DNA of 64,000 nucleotides from an uncultured Christensenella sp. (GCA_910578145.1 CAJTPJ010000002.1:154728-218727), one strand, 5' to 3'. Numbered from the stretch's first letter, positions 43,956-53,429 are shown. Notes: generated from the sequence alone by a model not told the origin. Translations and numbers: made by a program.

Positions 43956-43973
43956 CTGCAACACCCGTTGCAG
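43956..43973 (-). other. Small hairpin in the pnp leader
   Basis: CTGCAAC and GTTGCAG pair around a 4-nt loop, between the rpsO terminator and pnp. A stem in the pnp leader is where RNase III processing and PNPase autoregulation act in other bacteria; only the stem itself is seen here. Confidence 0.45.
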
Positions 43974-43977
43974 ACTG

Positions 43978-44009
43978 AAAAAAAGAGCGCACGAAAGTTG
44001 CGCTCTTTT
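43978..44009 (-). terminator. rpsO terminator
   Basis: AAAAGAGCGCA-ACTTTCG-TGCGCTCTTTT with a run of T after the stem on the minus strand, 2 nt past the S15 stop. pnp must be reached by readthrough or its own promoter, which was not clear. Confidence 0.85.
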
Positions 44010-44011
44010 AA

Positions 44012-44266
44012 TTACTTTCTTAAATTCAACGCTGCGATAATAGCACGGTATCTTTCGATATCCTTGCTTTTCAAATAGTCGAGAAGACCTCTGCGGCGAC
44101 CAACCATTTTCAAAAGACCGCGGCGGGAATGGTTATCGTGGATATGCTCTTTAAGGTGCTCGTTAAGGTGATTGATTCTATCGGTAAGAAGTGCAATCTG
44201 AACCTCGGGCGAACCGGTGTCGCCTTCCTTAGTAGCGTATTTTGCGATAATTTCCTGCTTTTCCAT
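44012..44266 (-). CDS. rpsO: 30S ribosomal protein S15
   Basis: 84 residues (family 87-89). Motifs EGDTGSPEVQIALLTDRINHLNEHLK and HDNHSRRGLLKMVGRRRGLLDYLK (in pieces) are those of S15, which binds the three-way junction of 16S rRNA helices 20-22. Strong GGAGGGT SD. Slightly short at the N-terminus (MEKQEIIAKYA). First gene before pnp. Confidence 0.97.
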   Translation of the reverse strand: MEKQEIIAKYATKEGDTGSPEVQIALLTDRINHLNEHLKEHIHDNHSRRGLLKMVGRRRGLLDYLKSKDIERYRAIIAALNLRK

Positions 44267-44284
44267 TTAATTTACCCTCCTATG

Positions 44285-44340
44285 GAATATTTGCGAAAAA
44301 CAAAGTCCGGCGTTGAGTATTCGCGCGGCTTTGTAACCGT
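44285..44340 (-). promoter_or_regulatory. Structured rpsO leader, possible S15 autoregulatory element
   Basis: On the minus strand ACAAAG and CTTTGT close a domain containing complementary G/C-rich segments (CCGCGCG, CGCCGG), placed just before the SD. S15 represses its own translation through leader structures in many phyla, each with a different fold; this one was not matched to a published class. Confidence 0.35.
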
Positions 44341-44349
44341 AACGAAAAT

Positions 44350-44378
44350 AGTTTACCACAGCCCGTCCCAAAAAGCAA
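44350..44378 (-). promoter_or_regulatory. rpsO promoter
   Basis: TTGCTT (44373-44378), 17-nt spacer ending TGTGG, TAAACT (44350-44355) on the minus strand; leader of about 77 nt. Confidence 0.6.
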
Positions 44379-44431
44379 ACGTTTTAGCGGCTAATTTATT
44401 TTAAATTTTCTTTGTCAGACTATAATAAAAA

Positions 44432-45793
44432 TTATTTAAATAAATCGAGTCTGTCAGCTATCGTTTTATCCGTTTTTGCAATATAAGTAGGTATATCTTT
44501 GGGGGTGGCGTATCGCTCTATCCTGTCCTCGTCGCCGAAATATCTCTTGGATATGGCGTTTGCCCCCACCGCGACGTTATCGGAAATTTCTTCCATAACG
44601 TCTATGTTGTAAACGCACGCCTTGCCGCGTTTAGTCCAGCCCACGTTTTCAAAACCGCCCGCTTGATACTTTTGCCTGTACAGATAGTAAGGCTCGTAGC
44701 CCGCCGCCGTAAGCATTTCACGGGAGATGGCAATCATCTCCGATATCCCTCTACCTTCCAGCCGTGAAACGTTTTCTTTTAACTTAGCGCCCGACTTTAG
44801 AGATAGAGTATGCACGGTAACGTTGGCGGGGTTTAGGGATATAGCAGTGCTTAGCGATTTTTCAAAATCTTCGGGAGTTTCATCTGCAAGCCCTGCAATT
44901 AAATCGAGATTTATATCAAATCCAAAATTTTTAGCCGCCTCATAGGCTTTCAAAGTTTGCGCCGCCGTATGCTTTCTTCCAATAGCTTTAAGCGTTTGGT
45001 CGTTGAAAGACTGCGGGTTTACGCAAATGCGCGTAACGCCGTAGTCTTTTGCGGTTTTCAGCTTTTCTTCTGTAAAAACGTCGGGTCTGCCCGCCTCTAC
45101 GGTGTACTCGGCTTTACCATCGTAAAACCCGTTAATTGCAGCATATATGGGGGTCAATTTATCATTTTCCAGCGCAAACGGCGTTCCTCCGCCAATATAA
45201 ACGCTACGTAAATTTTTAATTATCGGCTTTATAGAAGCTATTTCTTTTATTAAACTTTCTAAATATTTTTCAACGTAACAACGCGTTTTTTCTATAGGCG
45301 CGGTGATAAAAGAGCAATAATCGCACTTCGTCGGGCAAAAGGGTAAACTTACAAAAACGTCCTGTCCGCCCTTAGTATACAGCCCTTTCTGCGCCTCGAT
45401 AACCCGTTTTACAAGTTGCCTGTTTTCCGCCGTAACGCACAATTTTTCAAGCAACTTTTCATAGTCGCCGCCGCTTGCAATTTCCGTATAAGCAAGTTTA
45501 GTGGGACGTATACCCGTAAGAGCGCCCCAAGGTAGACTTATGTTTTTCGCCTGCGAAATTACCTTGTAAAAAGCAAGTTTGCACGAACGCTTTGCCAGCC
45601 TTTTAAAAACCAAATCGTTTTCCGCTTTAAACTCCTCTTCAAAGTCGTAAAAAGTGCCGTTATACTCTACTGAGTTAAAAAACTTGTTGCCCGAACAGGA
45701 AAAATAGTGCGTAAAGTCCTCGTCCGCGCAATCGAAAGCGCGGATAACCTGCATTATTTCTTCCCTTAATCCCTCACTGTTGGTATTTAACAT
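44432..45793 (-). CDS. hemZ: HemZ-type oxygen-independent coproporphyrinogen III dehydrogenase
   Basis: 453-residue radical SAM enzyme. The N-terminal domain ends in GALTGIRPTKLAY, the HemZ signature; the radical SAM core carries CPTKCDYC, SVYIGGGTP and the VEAGRP strand. Homologues include true decarboxylating dehydrogenases and heme chaperones (HemW), but the GIRPTKL domain favours HemZ. Overlaps the stop of the metallo-hydrolase gene (TAATG). Last gene of recJ-relA-MBL-hemZ. Confidence 0.9.
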   Translation of the reverse strand: MLNTNSEGLREEIMQVIRAFDCADEDFTHYFSCSGNKFFNSVEYNGTFYDFEEEFKAENDLVFKRLAKRSCKLAFYKVISQAKNISLPWGALTGIRPTKLAYTEIASGGDYEKLLEKLCVTAENRQLVKRVIEAQKGLYTKGGQDVFVSLPFCPTKCDYCSFITAPIEKTRCYVEKYLESLIKEIASIKPIIKNLRSVYIGGGTPFALENDKLTPIYAAINGFYDGKAEYTVEAGRPDVFTEEKLKTAKDYGVTRICVNPQSFNDQTLKAIGRKHTAAQTLKAYEAAKNFGFDINLDLIAGLADETPEDFEKSLSTAISLNPANVTVHTLSLKSGAKLKENVSRLEGRGISEMIAISREMLTAAGYEPYYLYRQKYQAGGFENVGWTKRGKACVYNIDVMEEISDNVAVGANAISKRYFGDEDRIERYATPKDIPTYIAKTDKTIADRLDLFK

Positions 45794-46401
45794 TAGTTAT
45801 TCCTTATAAAAGGGTTGTGTTCCCGTTCAAATTCAAGCGTAGTATCAAAGCCGTGGCCACAATACACGTAATAATCGCCTTTAAGTGAATATAGCTTTTT
45901 TACGCTTTGTACAAGCATATTAAAGTCGCCCGTAGGCAAATCAGTCCTGCCTACGCACCCGCGAAAAAGCGTGTCGCCCGTAAACAAATTGTTTTCAACG
46001 AGATAACTAACGCCGCCCGCAGTATGTCCCGGGGTGGAAATTGCAATAAACTTAATGCCGCAAAAGCTAAATTCTTCACCGTTTGAAAAAGTTTTGGTTA
46101 TACAGAAACGCGGCACGGTAAAACCGCCGAAAATATTTTTATAATCGTTACTGAAAATAAGGTCTTTTTCGCGTTCACCGCAACATATTGCCGCACCAAT
46201 TTCAAAAAGTACGCCGCAACCGCCTATATGGTCGTAGTGTCCGTGAGTTAACAAAACGGCTTTACATTCAAGCCTGTATTTATTTAAATCCCTTAAAATT
46301 TCAGGGTCGGACGGGTCTATAACAACCGCCGTTTTATCGTCTGCGGTAAGAATATACTCGTTGCTTGCGCTGCTGTATGGTTGCACTTTATAAATTTTCA
46401 T
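45793..46401 (-). CDS. Metallo-beta-lactamase fold hydrolase (glyoxalase II-like)
   Basis: 202 residues. Zinc ligands: THGHYDHIGG (HxHxDH), PGHTAGG, GDTLFRGCVGRTD and C-terminal YCGHG. Related to GloB/YcbL enzymes that hydrolyse thioesters such as lactoylglutathione; the physiological substrate in glutathione-free Clostridia is unknown. It sits 3 nt after relA and shares a stop/start with hemZ, a conserved Clostridial order, although the usual apt and dtd genes are missing here. Confidence 0.9.
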   Translation of the reverse strand: MKIYKVQPYSSASNEYILTADDKTAVVIDPSDPEILRDLNKYRLECKAVLLTHGHYDHIGGCGVLFEIGAAICCGEREKDLIFSNDYKNIFGGFTVPRFCITKTFSNGEEFSFCGIKFIAISTPGHTAGGVSYLVENNLFTGDTLFRGCVGRTDLPTGDFNMLVQSVKKLYSLKGDYYVYCGHGFDTTLEFEREHNPFIRNN

Positions 46402-46404
46402 ATT

Positions 46405-48534
46405 CTAATTAGTCGTTCTAAACACGTCTATTACGTGTTTGTCGCGCTTTAAACGGTTAATCAAAAGGTCGATATCAGAACGCTTGTTAAGTTTTACGCG
46501 CACCTCTACTTCAGCCAACTTTTCCCTGTTGATTCTGGCGTTAATTTGCGTAAACGAAAGCCGCATAGCCGCAATTTCCGCAATAACGAAAGCGGTAAGT
46601 CCGTCGTAGTTATCGGCAACCACTTTAATACCCGCAAGGAAATCGGTGTCAATATCACCAGTCCACTGCGCAGGCTGCAAGCGGTTGGGGTCTAAATCTC
46701 CAAGGTTGGTGCAATCGGTTCTGTGCACTATTACCCCCCTGCCGTGAGAAACGAAGCCTACTATATCGTCGCCGGGCACGGGGTTGCAACAATGAGCAAA
46801 CCGCACCAAAAGCCCGCCCATACCCTTTACGGTTACGCTGCCCGCGGGGGTATGCTTTAATTTTGCCGCGTCGATAGCTTCAACGGGCTTGGGCGTTTCT
46901 TTTTTATAATAGTCAATCAACTTGTAAATTACTTGATTTACACCCACCGCGCCGTAACCGATTGACGCCATCATCTCGTTTACGGAACTGAAAACCAGTT
47001 TGTTGGAAAGTTTTTTAAACGAGCTTTCGTTAAGCAAGTCCGAAAGGCTATAGCCCTTGCGCTTTGCCTCTGCTTCAAGCATAGCTTTGCCCGTTTTAAT
47101 ATTTTCTTCCTTCATTTCGCGCTTGAAAAATTGCCTGATTTTTGCGCGCGCAGAGCCTGATTTTACAAACTTAAGCCAATCCCACGAGGGTCCGCGGCTT
47201 CCCGACTGCGTTAAAATTTCCACTACGTCTCCCGTTGAAAGCGGAGAATTTAGCGAAACTATTTTGCCGTTTACTTTCGCGCCCACGCATTTGTTGCCCA
47301 CTTCCGAGTGGATTGCATACGCAAAATCAACGGGCGTAGCTTCCAAAGGCAGGGAAATTACCTTGCCTTTGGGCGTAAACACAAGCAATTCGTTGTCGTA
47401 CAAGTCGTTTTTGAGGCTATCAACAAACTCTTTGGATTCGTTTAAACTACCTTGCCAATCCATTACGTCGCGTATCCAAGAAAGACGCGCGTCGAAATTA
47501 TTTTCGGAAGCCTTGTTTTCCTTGTACTTCCAATGCGCGGCTATACCGTATTCCGCCATTTTGTGCATTTCTACCGTACGAATCTGAATTTCAAAAAACT
47601 GCCCGAAATTGGTTACTACGGTAGTGTGCAACGATTGGTACATATTACGTTTGGGGGTTGCGATATAGTCTTTTATACGCCCGGGCACGGGCTTCCACTG
47701 CTTATGGATTTTACCAAGAATTTCGTAACACTCTTCGGTGGTGTCCACGATTACGCGTACGGCGGTAACGTCGTAAATTTGGTCAAGCGACTTACCCTGG
47801 TTTTTCATTTTGCGGTAAATGGAATAGAAATGCTTGGGTCTGCCTATAACCTCGCCCGAAATATTGCTTTCTTTCAAAATTTCCTTAATCTGTTCCACCA
47901 CAAAATCAACGAACGATTTTCTTTCGTTTAACTCCTGATTTATGTTGGTAACAAGATATTCGTACGCTTCGGGGTCGAGATATTTAAGGCACAAATCTTC
48001 AAGCTCGCATTTAATTTGCGAAATACCAAGCCTTCCGGCAAGCGGCGTAAAAATTTCAAGCGTTTCTTTTGCAATTCTTTGCTGACGCTCGTTGGAAAGA
48101 AAGTTGAGCGAGCGCATATTGTGCAACCTGTCCGCAAGTTTAATTATTATAACGCGTACGTCGTTAGCCATTGCAACGAAAATTTTTCTAAAATTTTCCG
48201 CGTCTTCCTCTTCGTGCGTGCGGTAATTTATTTTGTCAAGTTTAGTAACTCCGTCGACCAAAGTCATAATTTCCTTGCCGAAACGGCGCAAAATATCGTC
48301 TTCGGTGGCAGGCGTGTCCTCTACGACGTCGTGCAAAAACGCCGCGGCAACCGTAGGCGTATCAAGCCCAAGGTCTATAAGAATTTCGGCTACGGCACAG
48401 GGGTGCGTAAAATAAGGCTCACCCGAAGCGCGGCGTTGCCCACTATGCATTTCTTCAGCATAATCGTAAGCCGAGCGCAAAAGCGCGCCGTCTTCCGCAG
48501 AATAGTTGTTGCGTATCTTTTCAAGCACGTCCAT
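46405..48534 (-). CDS. relA: Bifunctional (p)ppGpp synthetase/hydrolase
   Basis: 709-residue RelA/SpoT homologue (Rel). N-terminal HD hydrolase (AAAFLHDVVEDT, about 50-160), synthetase domain (RIKDYIATPKRNMYQSLHTTV region, about 230-340), TGS domain (LLVFTPKGKVISLP, about 385-445), a Cys-containing helical/zinc-finger region (FAHCCNPVPGDDIVGF) and a C-terminal ACT domain. Both catalytic sites look intact, so it can make and degrade the alarmone. The upstream stop is adjacent to the ATG; the SD is AGGAGG inside recJ. Confidence 0.96.
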   Translation of the reverse strand: MDVLEKIRNNYSAEDGALLRSAYDYAEEMHSGQRRASGEPYFTHPCAVAEILIDLGLDTPTVAAAFLHDVVEDTPATEDDILRRFGKEIMTLVDGVTKLDKINYRTHEEEDAENFRKIFVAMANDVRVIIIKLADRLHNMRSLNFLSNERQQRIAKETLEIFTPLAGRLGISQIKCELEDLCLKYLDPEAYEYLVTNINQELNERKSFVDFVVEQIKEILKESNISGEVIGRPKHFYSIYRKMKNQGKSLDQIYDVTAVRVIVDTTEECYEILGKIHKQWKPVPGRIKDYIATPKRNMYQSLHTTVVTNFGQFFEIQIRTVEMHKMAEYGIAAHWKYKENKASENNFDARLSWIRDVMDWQGSLNESKEFVDSLKNDLYDNELLVFTPKGKVISLPLEATPVDFAYAIHSEVGNKCVGAKVNGKIVSLNSPLSTGDVVEILTQSGSRGPSWDWLKFVKSGSARAKIRQFFKREMKEENIKTGKAMLEAEAKRKGYSLSDLLNESSFKKLSNKLVFSSVNEMMASIGYGAVGVNQVIYKLIDYYKKETPKPVEAIDAAKLKHTPAGSVTVKGMGGLLVRFAHCCNPVPGDDIVGFVSHGRGVIVHRTDCTNLGDLDPNRLQPAQWTGDIDTDFLAGIKVVADNYDGLTAFVIAEIAAMRLSFTQINARINREKLAEVEVRVKLNKRSDIDLLINRLKRDKHVIDVFRTTN

Positions 48535-50826
48535 TTACTTCGTTTGAACCTCCTTTACTATATTATAAAGCTCCGAATTTTCCAGCTTGGTTTTAACCCC
48601 TCTATTAATTTGAATATATCCGCCCTCGTAAATGATTAAACCAAGTTGTTTAAAAACTTCCAAAGCAAACATTGTCTGCTTGCTTTCGGCGTTTAGCGAT
48701 AACGCAACGTCATATAAATTTTCACCGCTTACCGTGCCGCTTTTTGCAGAAATTTCGGCAAACTGTGCAAGTAAAGCCTCTCTGTCACACGAAAGATTAT
48801 TAATAAACTCAGGCACGGAAACCGTATCGCAATACTCCACGATTTTATTTTTAAGCGAAGGCAATCTTACGTTAAATATATCGCCGTTTAAAAAAACAAC
48901 CCTTTTATATCCGCTTAAATCGCAGTCCGCAGACGGCGCTATAAGTATAACTTCGGAAAAATTACGAACCGAGGGTGTAAACAGTTCGCAGTTTATGCCG
49001 TTTGGATTTTCAAACGCTTCAACCGTTTCGTTATCCCAAGCGATATAAATCGTACTATCGCTACCCGCGCTCATCATATCAAGTATTGCTTGCTTTGATA
49101 AATAACTTTCTTTTGCGCTAACTTTTGGCATTGCAAGCATTTCAATGGCACTTAACGCCACGTTTTCATTGGCAAAATTGCGAGCCGAACTATCGTAAAC
49201 GATATCGCGCACAAAACCTTTTACGTATTCCTTGCCGCGGAAAGACGAAACGTTATACTCGAAAATCAGCTTTTTAGGCACCGAACTTTCAATTAATTTC
49301 TTATACTTCAAGCCGCTGAAAAACATTAAATCTAAATTTTCGCTTTTAAGCGACAAGTGGGTTTTTACGGCTTTTGCGTGTACTGCTCCCGTTTCTAAGG
49401 CAAACAAAGGGCGACGGTTTCCAACACCGTAAGGTTCAAGCATTTCCAGCTCTTTAACAAGTTTTAACGAATACTGCCCGTTTAGCTCCCCGTTTACGTA
49501 AATTGTGGGAATAAAGTCGTCCCGCTTATAATTTGCAGAAATGAAATCTTCTAACGCGGCTTTTAAATTTTCAAAATTGTCTTCGGAAACGTTTACGCCC
49601 GCAGCCTGCGAGTGCCCGCCGAATTCTTGTATATATTGCGAGCAAGATTTAAGCGCTTCAAATATGTTTACGTTTTCAACCGAGCGCGCCGAGCCCTTTA
49701 ACATACCGTTATTTTTAACGAAAAGGATTGCAGGGCAGGAATACTCGTCCGCAAGCCGCGCGGCAACTATCCCCACGAAACCCGAATTCCAATTTTCGTT
49801 CCACAACAAAATAATATTGCGATAACCGTTTTCCTTAATCATTTCCTTTGCGCTGTTGTACAACTCGTCGCAACGCTGTTGCCTTTCAAGATTATACGCG
49901 GTAAGTTTTGCGCAAAGTTCGTAAATTTTGGTAGCGTCGCTCTCGTTAAACAGCTCAAGTGCGGCTTTTGCGTCGCCCATTCTGCCGGCGGCATTAATTT
50001 TTGGCGCTATTGAAAAAGCAAGCGTTTGCGAGGTTACTACGTCTTGTTTATTTATAAACTGCGCGTAAGTTTCCGCAGGCTTGCCGTTGATAATTTTCAA
50101 GCCCTCGAAAACTATATCGCGGTTTTCACCCGTAAGCGGAACGCTATCCGCAACGGTGGCAATAGCCGCGTAATCAAGATATTTATATCCCGCCTCACCG
50201 TTGAGCGCGCAACCGACTTTAAAAGCCACGCCCGCGCCGCACAAATTATCGTATATATAACCGTCGTTAAATTTTGGATTTATGCAAATGCAGTTTGGAA
50301 TCCTGTCAGGGAGTTCGTGATGGTCGGTAACTATTACTTCCGCGCCCTGCTCCTTTATATACTCTATCTCGTCGGCACACGAAATACCGCAGTCAACCGT
50401 TATAATTAGCTGAGGAAAATACTCTTCAAATATTTCGTCGATGAGCCCTTGCGAAAGCCCGTAGCCGTTACGCCGCTCCGGCACGCATAATACGGGCTCT
50501 ATGCCGAAATCTTTCAACGCGTTGCCCATAATCGTAGAGGCGCAAATACCGTCGGCGTCGTAGTCGCCGTAAACAACCACTACCCAACCTTCGTCGCGCG
50601 CAAGCGTGATAAGCTCAACGGCTTCTCGCATACCGCTCATTTTAAACGGCGAAATAAAATGCTGTTTGGAAGGGTGCATAAAATTTAAAATACTTTCCCT
50701 GTCGCGTATGCCCCTACCGTAAAGTATGCGCACGGTTTCTTCACACAAATTGCATTCCCGAGCAAGACCGCGTACTATATTAAATTGTTCGTCCGAAAAT
50801 TCAAACTCGGGTAAAATTCTTTTCAT
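48535..50826 (-). CDS. recJ: Single-strand DNA exonuclease RecJ
   Basis: 763 residues from ATG 50826. DHH phosphoesterase motifs: VYGDYDADGICA, ITVDCGISC, VTDHHELPD, and GAGVAFKVG; DHHA1 domain with FGGHSQAAGVNV; then an OB-like domain and a Clostridial C-terminal extension (about 560-763). Degrades 5' ends of ssDNA in repair. A TTG start 27 nt earlier lies against the secF terminator and is rejected. The spacer to the ATG is short with only a weak GAGAA; a TAAAAT sits 8 nt away without a good -35. Heads recJ-relA-MBL-hemZ. Confidence 0.93.
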   Translation of the reverse strand: MKRILPEFEFSDEQFNIVRGLARECNLCEETVRILYGRGIRDRESILNFMHPSKQHFISPFKMSGMREAVELITLARDEGWVVVVYGDYDADGICASTIMGNALKDFGIEPVLCVPERRNGYGLSQGLIDEIFEEYFPQLIITVDCGISCADEIEYIKEQGAEVIVTDHHELPDRIPNCICINPKFNDGYIYDNLCGAGVAFKVGCALNGEAGYKYLDYAAIATVADSVPLTGENRDIVFEGLKIINGKPAETYAQFINKQDVVTSQTLAFSIAPKINAAGRMGDAKAALELFNESDATKIYELCAKLTAYNLERQQRCDELYNSAKEMIKENGYRNIILLWNENWNSGFVGIVAARLADEYSCPAILFVKNNGMLKGSARSVENVNIFEALKSCSQYIQEFGGHSQAAGVNVSEDNFENLKAALEDFISANYKRDDFIPTIYVNGELNGQYSLKLVKELEMLEPYGVGNRRPLFALETGAVHAKAVKTHLSLKSENLDLMFFSGLKYKKLIESSVPKKLIFEYNVSSFRGKEYVKGFVRDIVYDSSARNFANENVALSAIEMLAMPKVSAKESYLSKQAILDMMSAGSDSTIYIAWDNETVEAFENPNGINCELFTPSVRNFSEVILIAPSADCDLSGYKRVVFLNGDIFNVRLPSLKNKIVEYCDTVSVPEFINNLSCDREALLAQFAEISAKSGTVSGENLYDVALSLNAESKQTMFALEVFKQLGLIIYEGGYIQINRGVKTKLENSELYNIVKEVQTK

Positions 50827-50853
50827 ATTCTCAAATTTTATCGTAAAACACAA

Positions 50854-50875
50854 AAAGGCGGGTTGCCCCGCCTTT
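50854..50875. terminator. secDF terminator
   Basis: AAAGGCGGG-TTGC-CCCGCCTTT, a 9-bp stem. On the minus strand it is followed by TTGTGTTTT with five T at the stem base; it lies 9 nt past the secF stop. Confidence 0.8.
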
Positions 50876-50883
50876 AAACTAAC

Positions 50884-51897
50884 TTATTTTGTTATTTTAT
50901 TGGTCTTTGCCGCCGCTTTTTTATTTTCACCCAAAAGTTTGAAACCTGAGTATATAGACGGGGTAAAGAATACCGTACCGTAAACGCTAACTGCGCAAGC
51001 AATCAACGCGCAAGCCACGGGTGCAAGCACCGCAACGGGCGAAAGTGAGCTAATAGACAAAATAATGAAAAGCACAACGGATAATGCGGCAAGGCAAGCG
51101 GGCACTATCGAGTTTATCATTAAACTTTCATTAGTGCTTTTATCTGTCAATTCAAGCGCGTTAAGTTTTTTGCAATCTTCGTCCTTAAGGTTTTTGCGCA
51201 ATCTGTCAAACAGGAAGCAAGTACCAATTACCGTAAGAAGAACGGTAATAACTGCGTACGTTGCTATTGCGGAAGTAACAGGTACCCTGAACATCGCGGT
51301 AAGCGCAATAAACAATGCAAGATTATGCAAATCGGCAATAATTGCGCCCACGCCCATCATAAATCTATAGCGGATTATGAAATAAACGAAATGGAATACC
51401 AATATTATTGCTATCGCTATAGCCGCTCTGGATATACCCATAGCACCACCGAGCAACGTTTCCGCATCGTGCGCAGAGGCAAAACTGAGCTGTATGCCGC
51501 CGTTTTCTTCAACCAGAGCTTTAATTTCATCGTTTATAGCAACTACTGCTTTTTCAAGCTCTTCACTGCTGACGGATTTGGAAAACTTGTAAACTATTTC
51601 ACCGCCTGTACCGGTTTCACCGTATGCGGGCACGGGCTTTGAAAGTTTAACGCTGTCAAACGCTTTGTCGCAAATATCTTCAAGAATAACGGCGGGTTCT
51701 TTGCCGCTACCGCTGAAATCTATATTTTCATAACTAACTGTTATGCTCTTATAGTCGGCGTAACTGCCGCTGTAATTGAAAAATCCGTTGGCTGCGAAAT
51801 GACAAATAGTTCCCACCGCAAGCCCAATAGCAATTACGATTGAGGAGATTATTATAAATAAGTGCATTTTGGAGGAAATTTTCAAATTAGTCTTCAT
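50884..51897 (-). CDS. secF: Protein-export membrane protein SecF, divergent
   Basis: 337 residues: helix 1 at about 12-32, an extracytoplasmic domain, then five helices from about 155. It is recognised by FDRLRKNLKDEDCKKL (family FDRIREN), by the six-helix plan and by position after secD. Family acidic residues are missing: the LHD motif of TM4 is LHN (N192), and the NDT motif of TM5 is IGT (G225), while R232 of FDR is kept. The ATG at 51897 follows GGGAGG by 9 nt; the two codons before it begin at TTG. Overlaps secD by 11 nt. Confidence 0.85.
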   Translation of the reverse strand: MKTNLKISSKMHLFIIISSIVIAIGLAVGTICHFAANGFFNYSGSYADYKSITVSYENIDFSGSGKEPAVILEDICDKAFDSVKLSKPVPAYGETGTGGEIVYKFSKSVSSEELEKAVVAINDEIKALVEENGGIQLSFASAHDAETLLGGAMGISRAAIAIAIILVFHFVYFIIRYRFMMGVGAIIADLHNLALFIALTAMFRVPVTSAIATYAVITVLLTVIGTCFLFDRLRKNLKDEDCKKLNALELTDKSTNESLMINSIVPACLAALSVVLFIILSISSLSPVAVLAPVACALIACAVSVYGTVFFTPSIYSGFKLLGENKKAAAKTNKITK

Positions 51898-53389
51898 CGT
51901 CAAACGCCTCCCTTGAATAACCGCAGAATTTAAACTTATCCTTTACGGGCGCAGATATTACAAACCACATAAGCCTTGTAAACCAATACAACACGTAAGA
52001 CGAAGCAACCGCAATAAAGAATACCAATCCGCAAGCGGCAAGTTCGCCTACGCAAGCAAGCGCAATTACCGCCGCCGCAAGCGCGAGAATAGCGTGCAAG
52101 TCAAGTATGGTAGTAAGCGTCTTTTTATAGCCCGTTTTTACGGAAGCCTGTATAGTTCTGCCAAGCAAAGTTTCCTTACGCACGGCTTCAAACACTTTTA
52201 CGTTGGTAAAGTTAAGAAGCGCAAGCCCGAGTGTTATAACAAGCGCAACGCCTATCGTAAGCTGTATTTCAATTAACAGAAGTGCCATCAAGATAATAAG
52301 CGCGTAAAGCCAACTCATAAGCGCGGTAACAAGACCGAGTTTTTTATATTTTACTATCGGCGCAACTATTGCCGCAACCAGCACGAGAAGCAACGCAACG
52401 AGCACTAAAACTGCCGCAAGGTCGCCAAACGCGGGAGTTGAAGCTATAATAGACGTGCCTGAACTTGCGGGGTCGTCGTTATAACTGTTTGCAAGAATAT
52501 CGCCGTCGAGTATCGAGCTTAAAACTATCGCGTAATCGCTTGCGCTACCTGCCTGCGATTGGAAATACAACGTTCTGCTTTCCAAAACTTCACCCATTTT
52601 AAGCGTAAGGTTGAAATTGTCTTCGCCAACGAAAATATACGCCGAAGCCTCGCTTTCGGTAGAGACAGCAAGAATTTTATTTAAACTGTCGTAACCGCTT
52701 TTGGTGAGATTCATTTTCACCGCGTGGTTGCCGCCTATCGAGTAATAGCTTACCCCAGAAAAATAAGACGAAAAATCTTCTTTTATGGACAAAAGCGAAT
52801 TGCTGGAATCGTAATCGGCGGCGTCTCTCAAACTAAGGTCGCCCTTGGTAGAAAGATAGTCCACCGTGTTGCTTATTTCGGTGAGAGCCGCGGAACGGGC
52901 GGAAGCGTCGTGATTTTTCAACGCCGCGTAAGTGAAATTGGTAGGAACGGAAACCCTTATTACGAAAGCGCAATCGTTTTCAACGCTTACGGAATAATCG
53001 GAATAACCTTTCTTGCCGAATCTCTTGGAAAGAATTTTAGCGTCGTTTGCGATGCTTGCAATAAACTCTTCCTTATTTTCAAGTTTTTCGTTTTCTACGT
53101 ACACGCCGTCGCAAAGCGTATACTTGTCCTCATACTCTTCCTTTTCCTCGTCCGTACCGTTCAGCGCTACAAGGTTGTAATCCGTAACGGTGATAACGCC
53201 CTCGGGATACAGCAAAGCGTATGCTTCACCCGAAAGCTCGCTTCCGAGGTGAATACTGCTTAAAAACGAATTATATCTGCTTACGCCGTTAGTGCCGGGC
53301 ACGTTGCAGGATATCACCGCAAAAAGCGAAAGCGTGAGCATCGCCGCAATGAGAAGCGCAGTTATAATCGCCGATTTGACTTTACCCAT
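51887..53389 (-). CDS. secD: Protein-export membrane protein SecD, divergent
   Basis: 500 residues: helix 1 at about 6-28, a large extracytoplasmic P1-like domain (about 35-315), then five helices. Family traits: HLGSELSG in place of GLDLxGG near the start, and GLALLNFTNVKVFEAVRKETLLG in place of the GMAVDANVLIFERIREELRLG-type segment. In that alignment the conserved DAN becomes FTN (F394-T395-N396) and the Arg of FER becomes Ala. The Asp is considered essential for proton-driven SecDF action, so the pair may work differently. SD AGGAG; own promoter. Confidence 0.85.
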   Translation of the reverse strand: MGKVKSAIITALLIAAMLTLSLFAVISCNVPGTNGVSRYNSFLSSIHLGSELSGEAYALLYPEGVITVTDYNLVALNGTDEEKEEYEDKYTLCDGVYVENEKLENKEEFIASIANDAKILSKRFGKKGYSDYSVSVENDCAFVIRVSVPTNFTYAALKNHDASARSAALTEISNTVDYLSTKGDLSLRDAADYDSSNSLLSIKEDFSSYFSGVSYYSIGGNHAVKMNLTKSGYDSLNKILAVSTESEASAYIFVGEDNFNLTLKMGEVLESRTLYFQSQAGSASDYAIVLSSILDGDILANSYNDDPASSGTSIIASTPAFGDLAAVLVLVALLLVLVAAIVAPIVKYKKLGLVTALMSWLYALIILMALLLIEIQLTIGVALVITLGLALLNFTNVKVFEAVRKETLLGRTIQASVKTGYKKTLTTILDLHAILALAAAVIALACVGELAACGLVFFIAVASSYVLYWFTRLMWFVISAPVKDKFKFCGYSREAFDDED

Positions 53390-53407
53390 TTCTACTCCTG
53401 TATTTCT

Positions 53408-53429
53408 TCCGCCGCAATGATATGGCGGA
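53408..53429 (-). other. Hairpin in the secD leader
   Basis: TCCGCC and GGCGGA pair across 10 nt, between the secD promoter and its SD sequence. Too short to be a clear terminator; no U-tract. Confidence 0.35.

Noticed and set aside
43117..44040. 307-codon plus-strand frame across pnp
   Set aside because: Antisense shadow of PNPase, with no SD and Cys/Arg/Tyr-rich composition unlike the neighbouring proteins.
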